From positions 1 to 64,000 of the forward strand of contig WBMZ01009480.1 in the NCBI GenBank assembly GCA_013400975.1: a DNA stretch of 64,000 nt. The letters run 5' to 3'. Below the pieces are notes generated by a model. The model was not told where the DNA came from, made no database searches, and saw nothing but the letters and a program-made list of their open reading frames with translations. Below are positions 27,771-40,352 of the stretch, one piece after another. The position numbers were made by a program, and so were the translations under genes. Source of the DNA: Atrichornis clamosus. Lineage: Eukaryota; Chordata; Aves; Passeriformes; Menuridae. How positions within the stretch are numbered: position 1 is the stretch's first letter; the number at the start of each line of letters is the position of its first letter.

Positions 27771-29160
27771 TAATTAATTTCCATGTGCCCAAAGTAAAAC
27801 TCCTGTTCCTTCATCTCAGTTTAAGATTTGTGATTTTATTTCTACAAGAGAAAGAAAATAGTATATTTGACCTTTTCCTTGTTTTAGACATGGCTGACAA
27901 TCTGCTGCAAGCGTGGGATCCTCCACTGCAATACTGTGATTAGCCAGTTCACCATTTCTCAAAGCTTATTCTGTAATTTTCCTGTAATATTTGATACATA
28001 CCTAATGCAGTTAAATACAGATATATCCTAACTATATGCTGCACTCTAAGAGCAAAGCTAAATTTGAAAAACATTAGACAGAGCTGCAACAAGAAAGGCC
28101 CTTTCAATTTGAGAGAAAACTACAGAGTGTGGGGTGGGGGGCAGGAGAGCATCCAGTTGCCCATTTGCTGATCAGCAGTGTCACCTGGTCAAGGTCACTA
28201 GTCATTTTGCTCATATCACATAAGATGATATCAGAATTCTTACCTGGGTAAAATATCACAGACTGCTCTCCATTTCTTTATCTACTAGATGAGCATTTTT
28301 CACTGAAGAAATTAAACAGATTTTTGGACACAATTTGTTTTTGTCAAATTCGTCTGGTTGTTTTCTTTTTATTTCATTATCCTCTAGGTCCTATAAATTG
28401 ATTCATAACTCATTTAGAGGGGTTTTTTCTTCCCTAGTACTGCATATTGTACTCATTTTTTCCTCAGCCTTAAACTGTGTTTTCTATATACTGTTTGTTC
28501 TTCTTCAGTCCCCTAGGATCTAACCTGTCCTCCATCATTTCTCAAAAGTAATTAATGATTCAAAAAGTGCCTCCTTCTCTTTTTAAAGCCCCTGAAGAAA
28601 AAAGTACATTACAGTTTGCCAATTAAAAACAGCCAAGTTAATGAAAGACTCTTAAAACTATTCTTTCTCTGCCTGTATTAAAAATTAATGCTTTGGAAAT
28701 CTAATTACAATATATCCTTATTCTGCCAAAACAAATGCTTTAATTCTACCATTCGTTTGAAGCATGCTGGATACTTTCCTTTATTTCTCCAATTTTTCTG
28801 TGAATCTTTTCATCTTCATTGCCAATTAGGCATTTTACATGCTAGTTTGGTTCCCTGTATTATGTGTTTGCTCGTACTATCCCTTTATTGTTGTCTTTAG
28901 CCTTTATTCTGCCCCTCAGATAAAATCTGGATGCAGAAAAATTATTTTTGAGCGCTAAGGGATGCTCAAAACTAAACAAAACCAAAGGGATGTACCTCCT
29001 CAGCTATCTCATTATACCTCATTACTCATTACATTTGAGAAGTGATTGATGAAGGGTGAGCTGCCAGGAACTCAAAAAGAACACACAAAATGTATTGAAA
29101 GTATAACTGAGAAATGAGGACCACCGGCAGCACTCTGGAAATATTGAAAAGATCCCAAAC
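27771..29160. other. single-copy DNA, no gene seen
   Basis: No recognised gene. Around 28150-28310 the order of words loosely resembles an old MIR-like core, but the match is too weak to call. A T-rich run lies at 28330-28520 and its 62-codon + frame is low-complexity. Confidence 0.5.
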
Positions 29161-29247
29161 TAAAACCAAACAATGAACCAGAAAAACCACCAAAAAGAAA
29201 AAAAAACAGGAGACCAAAACAAACCCAAAACAACAAAAAAACCCAAC
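29161..29247 (+). repeat. A-rich low-complexity tract
   Basis: It is an A-rich strand with C and G interruptions (aaaaccac, aaaaagaaaaaaaa, aaaacaacaaaaaaaccc). Frames on either strand across it (29029-29281 on -, 29173-29412 on +) are artefacts. Confidence 0.9.
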
Positions 29248-31643
29248 CTCTCCATATGCATTCATATCCCTCCTTCTGCACTAGTATATATTGCTATTGG
29301 GTTTTTTCATATTCTATTTTCTTATAACATATTTAGAGAAAGTATGAAGAGAGAACTTTATAACTTAGCCATTTTTCCCAAGAGACGCTGCCTGTCATTT
29401 CCAAAATACTAATTTTCCCAAGTTTATTAACTTTACTCTATTCTTTTCTGTGGGATTGTGAACACTGTCATTTCACAAACACTTCCAACATCTTAATAGG
29501 TCACTTTAACTTCTCTCTGCATTCTCCCTATGGAGTGAGAATATAACCTAAAATAGTCACATTCTGTACCTCCTCCACTTTCTGAAACAAAAGACTAGCT
29601 GTCAGTGTGGCTTTGCAGTGCCACTCAGCCTTGCTGTGACCTGTCATGCTGTTTTTCCTCAATGACTGGAGTCTAACATTGTTATGAGCTTCTGTTCTTT
29701 GTATAGCTCTTTAAATTTCTCAGAATCAGACATATAACAAATAGAGGAACTTACTGTTCTTCTCAGGCTTAATCAATTACATTGTGTATTTAAGTTTGAA
29801 AAGCAGAGCAACACCTTGATGAGTTATTGAATATAAGTGAAAAAAATTGCAGTTTATTTAGACAGATTTTTACTCGTGTTGATAGTGATTACATTGATTT
29901 AGCTCATTACTCCAGGTTTAAGGATAAATAAGAAAACTTTGGCTGAAATAATGGGAGGAGGGAAGAAGGTGTGGAATCAGTTACATGGCACTTAACTTTA
30001 CATTTTTTAATAAAACTGTTCTCTCCATAGAGAGACTCACATTGTGGGACTCACAGTTAACGACTGTAAGACCACGTTAATGATTTATTCATGTCCAATG
30101 AGAAATTTAAATTGTTTAGATTAAGTATTTTTAATAAAATGCAAATAGAGGATGCAAACATATGCAGATAAAGCAAACTAAGTTGGATAACTACAGCTAT
30201 TTACGTAAAAGTATGCAGTAGCACAGTTGATAAACGTAACATACAATGTTTCATTAACAATTTAGTTGGAGAATACAAATGTACACTAGATAATTCAAAG
30301 GTAGGTTTTTCTTCAATGTGACTTGACTCTCGTAAACATAAAGTGTAGGAGAACAGAAATCAGCGAGGCACCAGAATGACATATATAATCAGATACACTG
30401 GAGACATTTATGTCCTTCACTACTCAATACCTACAAGATTTTTTTATATCGAGTAGAAAAGAAATAGAACACCCTCTAGAATGTTCACCTAAAACAAAAT
30501 AATTAATTTTGAAATGCTCTTTTCTCTCCTTTCCCTGTAAAAGAAGTCTCAACTAGTTTCAGTGCAGACATGAAAGCCCTCTAAATTACAATGAAATCAA
30601 TCCTCTACAAATTTCTGGCCCTTCAGGTGCCTTCCTTGAAGCTCACACATAACTCAGATAATAATTTCAACTGCAAAATAATAATTTCAATTGCATGCTT
30701 GCTATAAAACAACTGATTATGCAGAAGTCTGTGTAACCTAGGAGTATAAAGATTCCCACTGGGTGAGAAGCACTGACATCTGAAGTAAAATGCTAAGCTG
30801 GAAGTGTCTGTACAGGCAGGTGATTGGAAAGAGAAAAGAACATGAAGAAGGTTATCCCACCCCCCCACTGATAAATGCAGAACACTTTGTGTTAAGCCAT
30901 ACCTATGCATCAAGTCTGTCTAGGACAGCCTGTAGTTTACTGCAGTATTTCTTGCCACATCCACAGAGGCACTGTCATTCTCCAGGCAGAATATAAAGAC
31001 AATGTATATTCACCCTGAGTCCTTTTTCCTATTTTACATTTCACTGTAATCACCTTAGGCTCTACTTCAGCAGGTGTCACCCCTGTAACAGATGTCAAGA
31101 GCTCTCTTAGAGTAGCTCCACTATTAGTATGGACCACTGGAACCCAACCCTCTTGCTACAGCAGCTACAAATCCCAAGCTCCTGCCACAAAAAGGCATTA
31201 AACCGCACAAATAGAATAATTGGATCTACATACAGAGTAAATTCAGTGCATCCCAAAACCACATGTGCAGATCCAATTGCACTATGATTTCATTTGAAAC
31301 TTTCGCTCACAGAAAACTGATCTTCTCTGCTGCTCTGGCCAGGACATGCCAACAGCCACCTCCCAGTATTTCCCATGCCTGAGGGCCCAGTTAACATAGG
31401 AAAAGCCTTAGACTCAAAACAGTAAATGCATGCATCCTGCCATCAGGAAGAACCATGGGTATATATGGAATGCTGGAATCTACGTTGGCAACTTGCTCCT
31501 GGGACTTATCTGGAAGAACATGGAATAGTAGCAGAAACTACCTGAGTCAAAGATTTTGGGCTAGAAACAGCCCATGGGCTAATGTCTGCTCCTCCCTGTT
31601 CTCTGTACTCAGTAATACATTGAAGCAACTGTAATGACCTACA
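29248..31643. other. single-copy DNA, no gene seen
   Basis: No gene or dispersed repeat recognised. A 17-base imperfect direct duplication (aataatttcaactgcaa-like) lies at about 30660-30694. Some moderately G+C-rich sequence at 30.9-31.6 kb has no recognisable family. Confidence 0.5.
31638..31643. repeat. left target-site duplication of LTR (cctaca)
   Basis: It is matched by cctacc at 32629-32634 directly after the terminal CA of the LTR, with five of six bases identical. This is the size expected for retroviral integration. Confidence 0.55.
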
Positions 31644-32097
31644 TGAGAGACTGAAATGTTGTGGTTAATGGCTTAAACATTGTTATGAAGGATTTTATTT
31701 TCATTATGGCAAAACTATATAAAGAGGCTGCGACCATCAGTGCCCACCCCTCCCTGAATATGCCTCTTGACTGGAACTTTGGACTGCGAGTTAAACTGCC
31801 TAAGGAAACCTGAGATCAGATAAAGGTGACACAATTCTCAAATTATCTCAGGAGAAGTAAACAAGGCTTAGGGAGAAGACTGTATCCACAAGAAAGCCAA
31901 ACCCAGCAGCTGTACTAAAAATCATCCCTGGCTGGGTTTGGGGTGGGGGAGGCCATAGCCCACAGGCCCATCTGCTGAGGCCGGGTTTGCACACACACCC
32001 CCCAACCAAAGGGCGAGGAGGAGAAGTTTGCGTGGGTGACGCAACATCTGGTCAGAGGGAATGAACACCCATTCTTCCTTACACAAACTGGCTCAGT

Positions 32098-32106
32098 TAT
32101 AAAACT
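32098..32106 (+). promoter_or_regulatory. TATA-like element of LTR
   Basis: The string ttataaaac lies in the middle of the LTR, about 430 bases before the AATAAA signal. A competing TATA-like string sits at 31716-31725. Which one, if either, was the viral promoter is undecided. Confidence 0.35.
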
Positions 32107-32450
32107 CCCCACTCCAGGAAGTCCATATGCATGGGACAGTCACATGAGGGGCAGTTGAAAAGGTGTCATAATCCATCAAAGACCCCCAAATAACCCCCAG
32201 ACCTTTTCCGGAGGCCTTGCACAAGATGACTGCACGTGATGCAAAGTGATGCAACCAATCCAGGGTCTGTTGCAAGAGACAGTGTCAAACTAGCCCCCCA
32301 AGAGAGGTACCTGGGCATTCCCACGTGGCCCAAACATATATTAACACATTGAACCTAATGTTTTGCAGAACCCTCACCACCACGAAGATCAGAAGAAGAG
32401 GATCAAGGGGATGCCATCGGGATCCACAGAGTGGTGACATTTTCTACCTA

Positions 32451-32520
32451 ATCTGTCTCTCTGTCACTCTCTTTCCCTCTCCCTCCCTTTTTCTATTTCT
32501 TTCTATCTCTCTACCTCACA
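32451..32520 (+). repeat. polypyrimidine CT-rich tract within LTR
   Basis: About 70 bases are rich in tctct, ccctct and ttct words, shortly before the poly(A) signal. It appears to be part of the LTR and not an independent insertion, since the surrounding LTR landmarks continue on both sides. Confidence 0.8.
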
Positions 32521-32530
32521 TTTACTGTTA

Positions 32531-32536
32531 AATAAA
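32531..32536 (+). terminator. AATAAA poly(A) signal of LTR
   Basis: A canonical hexamer 92 bases before the LTR end, as expected for the end of the R region. It could end + strand transcripts here if it is functional. Confidence 0.6.
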
Positions 32537-32634
32537 ATCCATACTATTGACTTCAGCAGATGGTCTCATTTGCACTTTAATGCAGGCAGGGGCATCTCTC
32601 CAACAATTTTAATAATTGGGTCATAACACCTACC

Positions 32635-34187
32635 TCTTCAAGGTAAGCCTGACATACAGCAGACACCTACTTCAAGATGTTAACTGGACCCCAGAGGTTA
32701 GTAGGGTAAAAGCTACAGGATTAAACAGGCATAAGAGCAGAAGGAAACTCTGAACATGAGCAGATCATAGTATGAAGGCCTTATGATGGTATTTCAAACA
32801 CATGACCTTAGAAATTATCAGTCTTCATATTTTATTAGTGTTTTTAGTGAGGGCAGAGAATAATGTCAGGATGCTTTTATGGCAAACCTAATTAATCAGA
32901 CTAGCATTTTAATGATTCTTCAATTTAATTTTCAATTTTTGTAGCTTTGTTCAGAGGTTTTTAGCTACTTTCTTCATTGAGCACTGAGGTGAAGAACTTT
33001 AAAGAAGGAAACAAGAAAACCCAAAACTAAAACACCAAACCCACAACATTTAGATTCCTAATACTTATAAGGAGTTAACACCTAAACAGATTAACCTCAG
33101 TTTGATATTTCAGCTCCTTCAAACCATAATTACAGCGTAATTCACAAGGACACTTCCCAAGAGTTTTGTGTAAATACAAAAGGAAAGAACGCTTCAAAGT
33201 TTTTGAGGAGTTCTAATTTTTTGTGACCCTGACTAAGCTATGGAATATGCAAATTGATGTTTTACTAATGTCTAACAAAAAAAGGCTGATAACACTGAAC
33301 AAAAGGTTCTTCATAATCATTTAAAGAGTAATGTAATGCCAAGTCAAGCAATATATACCTGTATTTCTCCCACCAACAATATTTATTTCCCTCAAGCTTG
33401 CTGGTTTTCTGCCTGCCTTCTCTTTTTTGTAAGTGTTTAAATTTCCTTGGGAACACCAAGTCTGGAAAACATATATAGTTCAAAGTCAGGCCCTACCACC
33501 ATTTACCGAGTGCTTATAAATCACCTGGTATAAATCACCTAGAATAGATTTTCCACTGCCTTGTCAGTCAGACCACAAAAATTGAAAAATGCTTGATTCA
33601 GAGAGAAAACGATCATGCCAATAGATTTAGTAGCTTGGAACCTGAAATTTGGCTGCCTTATTTATACAATATATATGGATTCACTAATCAAAGAGATTGT
33701 TACGCAGCTGTAAGAAGGTATAGGTAAGTAAATTGCAAGTGAATAAACTTACTCCTGTCTAATTCCTCAGTTCTGATCAACTGGAATAGCTGTTATGTCC
33801 ACAGTCAAGGAAATACCCTTAACAAAAACCCCAAAATTTATCAAAAATGTTATCAGAGTCAGAATTTACAAATATGGTAAATAATTAGAGACACTTATAC
33901 TATGCTTGGATATTCCACTGGGAATAGAGAAGGCTTGCAGAAAGGAATAGTTATTTCTATTGTACTTTGTGTTTCTTAGCAGGTTTTGGTACATTCAGAG
34001 GAAGAAGCTCTCTCTGAACTTATTTTATTTCAGTAGTTGGAAGAGTGCTGAATTTTACAGAAAATGTAATGTATAGATGTATTTTTTCAGTAAAGTGTAA
34101 ATTACAGAAGACCACAGTAAAAATCAATTTAGATTAATTTCAGAATATAGCTATATACACACACAAATATACATTTAAAAAAAAAAA
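32635..34187. other. single-copy A+T-rich DNA, no gene seen
   Basis: Nothing recognisable. A small duplication of 'ataaatcacct' occurs near 33516-33540. Confidence 0.55.
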
Positions 34188-34253
34188 GGAAACACACCAC
34201 CAACACCACAGAGATGCAAAGGAAACACACCAGCAACACCACAGAGATGCAAG
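34188..34253 (+). repeat. 33-bp tandem duplication (2 copies)
   Basis: Units at 34188-34220 and 34221-34253 are identical except for one internal base (ccaccaac versus ccagcaac) and the final base. The unit begins ggaaacacacc and ends cacagagatgc. The first copy follows an A-run and an ACAC-rich stretch, a usual setting for replication slippage. Confidence 0.95.
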
Positions 34254-35279
34254 TGCGAAGAAAAAATCACTGAGCAATATTGCACTTGAGACTTGGAAAA
34301 TTCTGCTGTGAAAGACAAGAATGGCATAGATAACCTTTTTGTAAGAGCTAGAGTGGGAGGAGAATTATAAAAACCTAAGATCCAAATAAGTTCAAATAGG
34401 ATTATATTCACTATTGGTTTAGAGGAATCTTTAGAAGCATTGAGCAAATGTTGTGCAGGGGACTGTCTGAGCTATCAAAAGTAAATAATCTTTTCTTATT
34501 TTCAGCCCTGGACAGCAGATCTTAGAACAGATAACATTCAGAGCATAAAGCAGCAAGCTAATCATCATTAAGAGTACACTCAAATGCGGAGCAAGGGAGC
34601 AAAGCAATTGTGTGAGAATTTATAAGCATCTTCTATAGATTAATGAAGCTGTTGAAACTTGTTCCATATGACAGAAACAAAGGCAAAGCTAAACTCTTTT
34701 TCTTGTTTAAGGTTTTAGAAGTAGGGAACACTAATATTCACAGTCATTTGAAGAATAGGGCTATTTAAGTAAATGCTTCCCTTAGACTCATACACACAGA
34801 CTTTGAGTTGTGCATAACATATGAAGGTAGAACACATCAATAAGCTAAGCTGATAGACTGATATTTATGACAGCCATCAGCTTTTACTGATACAACCACA
34901 CTGTTACAGTTAAATTTCAATATAAACAAAAAAAACACACTGAGCTCATACTATAGCACGCCATCATATTTTCACTGCATGATCAAGTATAGTGCAGAGA
35001 TCCCTGACTTAGCAGAGTGAAAGGCACTGTGTCAACAGTGATTCAGACAGGCATTCTTAACAATTTGTACTCTAGCCCTTTAAGAGGCAATAGCACTAGT
35101 GACTCTTTAGAATTCTAGGATGTGTATTTCTGCAACCTGTTTTGGAGTAAACCTGAAACCAGGCATCCACAACACCCATGACATAGAAAATTTGAATGGG
35201 CAAAATTAGAATATCCATAGAAAATAAGAAGCTTAAACACCTTTTGCCTACTACTATCTGCTAAATTCAAAGCATGTTT
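34254..35279. other. single-copy DNA, no gene seen
   Basis: No gene or interspersed repeat recognised. Confidence 0.5.
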
Positions 35280-35361
35280 CAAGTGCAGACTGCTTTTTGA
35301 GTCTCAGCTAAATTCAACCTCAAGTGCAGACTGCTTTTTGAGTCTCAGCTAAATTCAACCT
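35280..35361 (+). repeat. perfect 41-bp tandem duplication
   Basis: Units at 35280-35320 and 35321-35361 (caagtgcag ... aattcaacct) are identical at every base. Two perfect copies imply a recent duplication, a segregating insertion allele or an assembly stutter. Confidence 0.97.
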
Positions 35362-35588
35362 CCCAGTAGAGTTATATTAAGAGACTTGCCAAAATAAAAC
35401 ACTTCACTTTCAAGTGAATTTAAATAGTCCAAATTTAGAATTCTACGAATTCAAATTGTTGACAGAACTTTCAGAATAAGATGGAAAAAGAAAAACAAAA
35501 TCACATAATGGGCATTAATGCAGTACCCTTGCACACACACCTAGCAGACATAAATGCATTCTTTTAAATTTACTAATAATCAAATCTG

Positions 35589-36320
35589 GTTCGGGGAAAG
35601 CCCTGGTATCAATACAGGCTGAGGGATGAAGGGATTGAGAGCAGCCCTGGGGAGAAGTACTTAGGATTAATGATGGATGAAAAGCTGGATGTGAGCCAGC
35701 AGTGCACACTATCAGCCAAGAAGACCAACAGTACCCTGGGCTGCATCCAAAGCAGCATGGCCAGCACCTCAAGGGAGGGGATTCCTCCCCTCTGCCCTGG
35801 AGAGATCCCACCCGGAGTGCTGCAACCAGCTCTGGGGACCTCAGCACAAGAAAGATAATGTTAGAGCAAGTCCAGAGGAGAGACACAAAGCTGATCAGAG
35901 GGGTCAAACACCTCTCCTATGAAGAACACCTTTCTATGCTGAGAGAGTTGGGGATGTTCATCCTGGAGAAGAGAAGGCTCCAGGGAGACCTCATGGCAAC
36001 CTGTCAGTACTTAAAGACAGCTTAAAAGAAAGACAGGGTAAAACTTTTTAGCAGGGCCTATGGAGATAGGACAAGAGATTTTAAACTAAAAGAGGGGAGA
36101 TTTAGACTAGATATAAGGAAGAAATTCTTTGCTGTGAGGGTGATGAAACACAGGAACAGATTCTCTGTAGGGGTGGTAGATGTCCTATCCCTGGAAACAT
36201 TCAAGATCAGATTAGACAGGGCTTTCAGCACCCTTGTCTAGTGAAAGATGTCCCTGTCCATGGCAGAGAGTTTTGACTAGATAATCTCTAAATGTCCAAA
36301 CCTATGCTATGATTCTGTAT
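35589..36320 (+). mobile_element. CR1 LINE, 5'-truncated, sense, about 730 bp
   Basis: This is the most complete CR1 here. It enters near the end of the reverse-transcriptase frame ('ccctggtatcaatacaggct') and passes the region encoding [12 protein letters not shown]. After a frame change it continues through VQRRDTKL and [10 protein letters not shown], then into the 3' untranslated part ('ggggagatttagactagata', 'gaagaaattctttgctgtga'). It ends at 'tatgattctgtat', the eroded 8-base CR1 tail. The coding part is split between two frames (35670-35858 and 35702-36025) and an internal stretch has been lost. The 5' truncation is normal for CR1, and it is a dead copy. Confidence 0.95.
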
Positions 36321-38902
36321 TCCGGTAATAGTTGGCCTTTGCTCAAGTCTCAAATTCTGAAAACTGATTGCCCTCCTTTTCTTTACTCCCACAAGAGCTC
36401 TATGGTTCTCCCATACCATTCGAGAGGATACCACGAGTTTTTGGATTTTATGCATGATCCAGCCTCTTCTCTTTCTTCCATTTCTGACTTAGAGATATGA
36501 GGCACTATTGGTTTAGAACAAAGTAGACTACACCAGCTTCTTCCATAGGCTCAGTGACCAGAGACTAAAATACAGCCCAAAGGTTTCCATGGAACTGCCA
36601 GACTCTGCAGAGAAAACAGTAATCATTCCCCATTTGTCTACAAAGATTTAGTGCATTTGGATGTTCTCACATAGACCACACTTCTCGTAAATCGTATCTT
36701 CAATGGCAGGCTACAAGTCAACATATGGGTATCATTTATCTATTTCAGAATTTGCTAGTTGTGAAAATAGTCATACATCAAACTTCTCATGTGGCATCCT
36801 CCAGAGATGTTCAGTGTTGTGCTTTGCTGCTGGGTATGTCAGAGTTTAATGGGAGTATAAACTCATTAGCAAAATGGCTACCTACCAAACAACATTAATA
36901 ACCCTTCAGAGTTTCAATCAGACATCATACTTCTCTAAAAAAAAACATATTTCAAAGCTTTTCTTGCTAGTTAAAAGCTTAACAAATTATAAAATCTACA
37001 ATGAGCTTTACAAAACAGTAATACAGTTTGTTTATTTCTTCCCCCTGTGGTTTGCTCCTCATAAATTGCCTGGCACTTGAGAAAGACCATCATGGTAGCA
37101 ACAGCAGAGACACACTTTGTTTTATTATTGTTCTGAAAGCTGATCATTCTTTGACCACATATTCACAGGTAAATTTCTCACTTTTACTCATAACATCATC
37201 AAATAACAAAAAAATGTCATTTTTCCATGAAACTTGATAAAAGATAGACCAACTTTTTCACCAGGTTTCCATTACAAAATTTGCCAAGACACGAGATAGT
37301 TGTGGACAATCCTGTGTTTCAGGTCCAACATACAAGTTTATGTACTTTCTGGAGCAGTTTGGATGTGCTACAGTTCTATACCACCAGTTTAACATATTAA
37401 ACACGAATAGGCCAGTTTGTATACTACATGTTAATAACAGGAAAAAACAAGGGAGATCTTTGCAATACTAAGCAAACCTAAGCAAATACTAATGAAATAA
37501 CTAGCACCTTGAAACACATTTGGTGAGGTACTTAAATAAAATATGCTATATTACTTGTTACTTCTATATTTTAACTTATCAGCCGCACTAATAATCATGT
37601 ACCATATTTCCTTAGGGCCGTCTTTTAGACAGAAATTTTTAGATATCCAAAGTGTATAAGCCTATCTTTTGTGACTCTACCTTCTTCATGTGTCATTCAG
37701 TGTTCAAGATCCAGTTCTAACTCCATTAATCTAAATTATCTCAGAACTATTATTTAGTGACAGGAAAGCTGGAGATTTTTCTTAAATCCACTCTCCTCTC
37801 CTAAAGTGTCAATGAAGACATTTTAAAGATATACGGTTCACTTAATCTCTAATGGATATAAATACGTTTAATTTTTTGTGTTTCCTGCTGAAGCAGAATA
37901 TTAAATTAACTGGGAAATATTCATGTAAATACACTGAATATTTATTGAAATCTGAAATATTAAAATAACATTCTGACTTCATTTTTTAAAGTGTTAGTAT
38001 AAAAGATATTTCTAAAAATAATGGTTGATAGTGTCTATTATCACTTCCAAAATGTTACTAAGAGTTTAATAGTAAAGTCATTTATCAGCATCTGGGTCCC
38101 TAAACTGTTCCTTCCCACACTTGCTCAAATAAAGAGTGGAACTGAATGGAGAATAGTTTCTCTGCCATGCTTACACTTACTAGGAGTTAAGAATGGTATC
38201 TCAGAATGATAAACCTCTCTATTAAAATACTAACTAGGTAAAAGTTTTCAGAACTTTTTGCTCCCTTTAGAAAAGATGCATCTCTTAGCTAAATATGCAT
38301 CTTCTGGCATCTTTTAAAAGTTTCCTTCTTTTCCAATACTTCTTTTTATTAACTTTTGAATCTTGTCCATCACGTCTGGCATTTTGACCCCTACAGCATT
38401 CATGGATTATTAGAAGCAGTCCTGGGTTTGGTGCACAAAGACATTGAAAATGTGTGCACCTCTGACTGTGTTGGCGATATTGGTAATGATATCATTATTT
38501 TTTTGGGGAAGTCACTGATGCTTAGGCTGCAATTGACCAATTTTATTTTTAGGTCATATTCACTTGCAAAGAAAAAGAGTAGGAAAAAAAAAACCCTGTT
38601 GAGTGTTTTTTGCTAATAACAAAGTGAAAGCAGACCCAGTTTATCATGCAAAAAAAGTATCTTATACTCCAAGAAGTTCATTGGAAAGGAAACTATAAAC
38701 TCTGGGTTAAAATTATGCTGAAATCTTCAAGACACTGCAGCATGTTTTACATATATATGCATGTATATATTTGTATATAAGAAATAGCAGAAAGAATTAT
38801 GAGTCTGGCAAAAACACCCCAAAACATATATAAATCATTTTCATTCCTTCCCTGAACATCCTTAAATAGGCAGGGTATATCTAAAGCTATTGTTTCTGTA
38901 AA

Positions 38903-38920
38903 TCACTGTGATCACAGTGA
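38903..38920. repeat. perfect 18-bp palindrome
   Basis: The sequence tcactgtgatcacagtga is its own reverse complement. It resembles a dimeric protein-binding site in form, but I cannot assign a factor. Chance palindromes of this length are rare in 64 kb, though not excluded. Confidence 0.9.
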
Positions 38921-38963
38921 CATACACAGACACACAGCCATGTTTTTCCTTCTCACCCTCAGA

Positions 38964-38990
38964 CAAAAAAAAAAAAAGAAAAAAAAAAAT
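38964..38990 (+). repeat. poly(A) tract
   Basis: An A-run with a single G interruption. Confidence 0.95.
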
Positions 38991-40299
38991 AACCCCCTCA
39001 GACCAAATGAGAAGAGAATCTTAGACTGCTCAAGAGAGCAGGAAATCAAACCAATGTTTATCTTATAACATATCTGTAACATACAAGTAAGCTGAGAGGG
39101 CAGCCCGGGTAAAGCCTGTGAAAGACTTGTAAAGAGACACAATGTTTGCAAGCAGTCTCAGCCTTCGGAAAAACACTTCAAATATTGGAAAAGTTTAACA
39201 GGAAGACAGGATTCAATAGGTTTCCTCAGAGGTTATAAAAGACACTTACAGGATTAGCTTCTAAGATTTCCTGCATGGATTCCAACTGTTATTCTCCCAA
39301 TAGTCCCATTTTCTTTCCCCTTCTTTTTCTCACTGGAGGATTGTCTGTATCATTCTCATTCCTCTGTGGACCTTGTACCTCCATGTGAAACAGGAAGACA
39401 TTGTTCTTACTGTTGCACCAAGCAATACCTCAGTTCAAGCTTCATTACTAGCTCAAACCTTAACCCAGATTTATCAGCATTTTAGCCAAAGTTAATGAGC
39501 CTACATTTTAACAACTCCAGACCCAGTCGTGGTTTGAGCATCAGTGCAAGAGTCAAGCAAGGACCAAGAAGGAAGCTTGACTGTAAATGAAACTTGAGCA
39601 GTTTCTGAATTGTGTAGTTCCCTCATCTTTCTAGACAGGGCCTGTTTCTCACTTACAAGATTTATTTATTTTAAAAATAAAAATAAATTTTAAAAAAATG
39701 TAGCAATACTGCCTCTTATTTATGAGGCATCATAAATCATTCTGCTGTCAGCATGTCACATAGCAAGAAGAAAGCATTGAACTAGTCAATGTGTATCAAA
39801 ATCCTTCTCTTTCTAGTGCTCAATTGTCACTGCTATTGTGTAGTCAAGGCAAGTCCCTGAAATAGACCTTTTAACAGAAAAAGCTTTACTGGATATTTTG
39901 TTTCCTCTAGCTGTCACAAAAAATCTGATGATAGTTCTGAGTGCTCACAAAATGGGTATAACACGGCTGTTTTAAAAGGGCATTTTCAGCCATGGAGCAA
40001 TGAAAAAAGCTTATAATTTTAGGGTAATGTGTACCTGCGCAAGCTTTTTTAGTTTTATCTGAGCTGCATTAATGTTGACTCTTTCAGAGCATCAAAGTAC
40101 ATGAAAAATCCCAAACAAGCCTTTATTCAGGCATTATATAACTCCATTGTTCACTTCAAGTATGTATTCCAGGAAAGTAATAGTGATAGTGCTCCCTTTA
40201 AAAAGAAAACCTCTACAAATATAGACCCCCAAAATTCCAACATAATAAATTATACTAAATATTTGCAACAATTAAAAAAAGCTGGGAGGTGGAACAAAA

Positions 40300-40352
40300 C
40301 CACACACACACATACTCACACACACATACCCACACACACATACACACACACA
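40300..40352 (+). repeat. (CA)n microsatellite, interrupted
   Basis: CA repeats with occasional T interruptions (cacacatac). The 123-codon + frame at 40101-40472 runs through it and shows an HTHT stretch; it is not a gene that I recognise. Confidence 0.95.

Larger units (their letters stand above)
31644..32628 (+). mobile_element. avian endogenous-retrovirus LTR, solo, 985 bp
   Basis: It begins with TG (tgagagactg) and ends with CA (gggtcataaca), with near-matching cctac(a/c) flanks. Inside, in order, are a TATA-like 'ctatataaag' (31716-31725), a G+C-rich middle, a second TATA-like 'ttataaaac' (32098-32106), a pyrimidine-rich stretch (about 32450-32520), AATAAA (32531-32536), and an end of the type seen in avian LTRs ('ggtctcatttgcactttaat'). 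No gag, pol or env remnant lies on either side, so I read it as a solo LTR left by LTR-LTR recombination. The short frames inside (31915-32275 on -, 32325-32531 on +) are incidental. An alternative is that the first 250 bases belong to an older element. Confidence 0.65.
36321..40299. other. single-copy A+T-rich DNA, no gene seen
   Basis: No gene recognised. It contains an A-rich tract at 38964-38990, an AT-alternating run near 38750-38780, and a perfect 18-bp palindrome at 38903-38920. A frame at 38356-38616 (86 codons, GTG/TTG-type start) has no motif that I know. Confidence 0.55.

Noticed and set aside
28150..28310. Possible MIR-like SINE core
   Set aside because: Only short words match loosely, too weak to call without an alignment.
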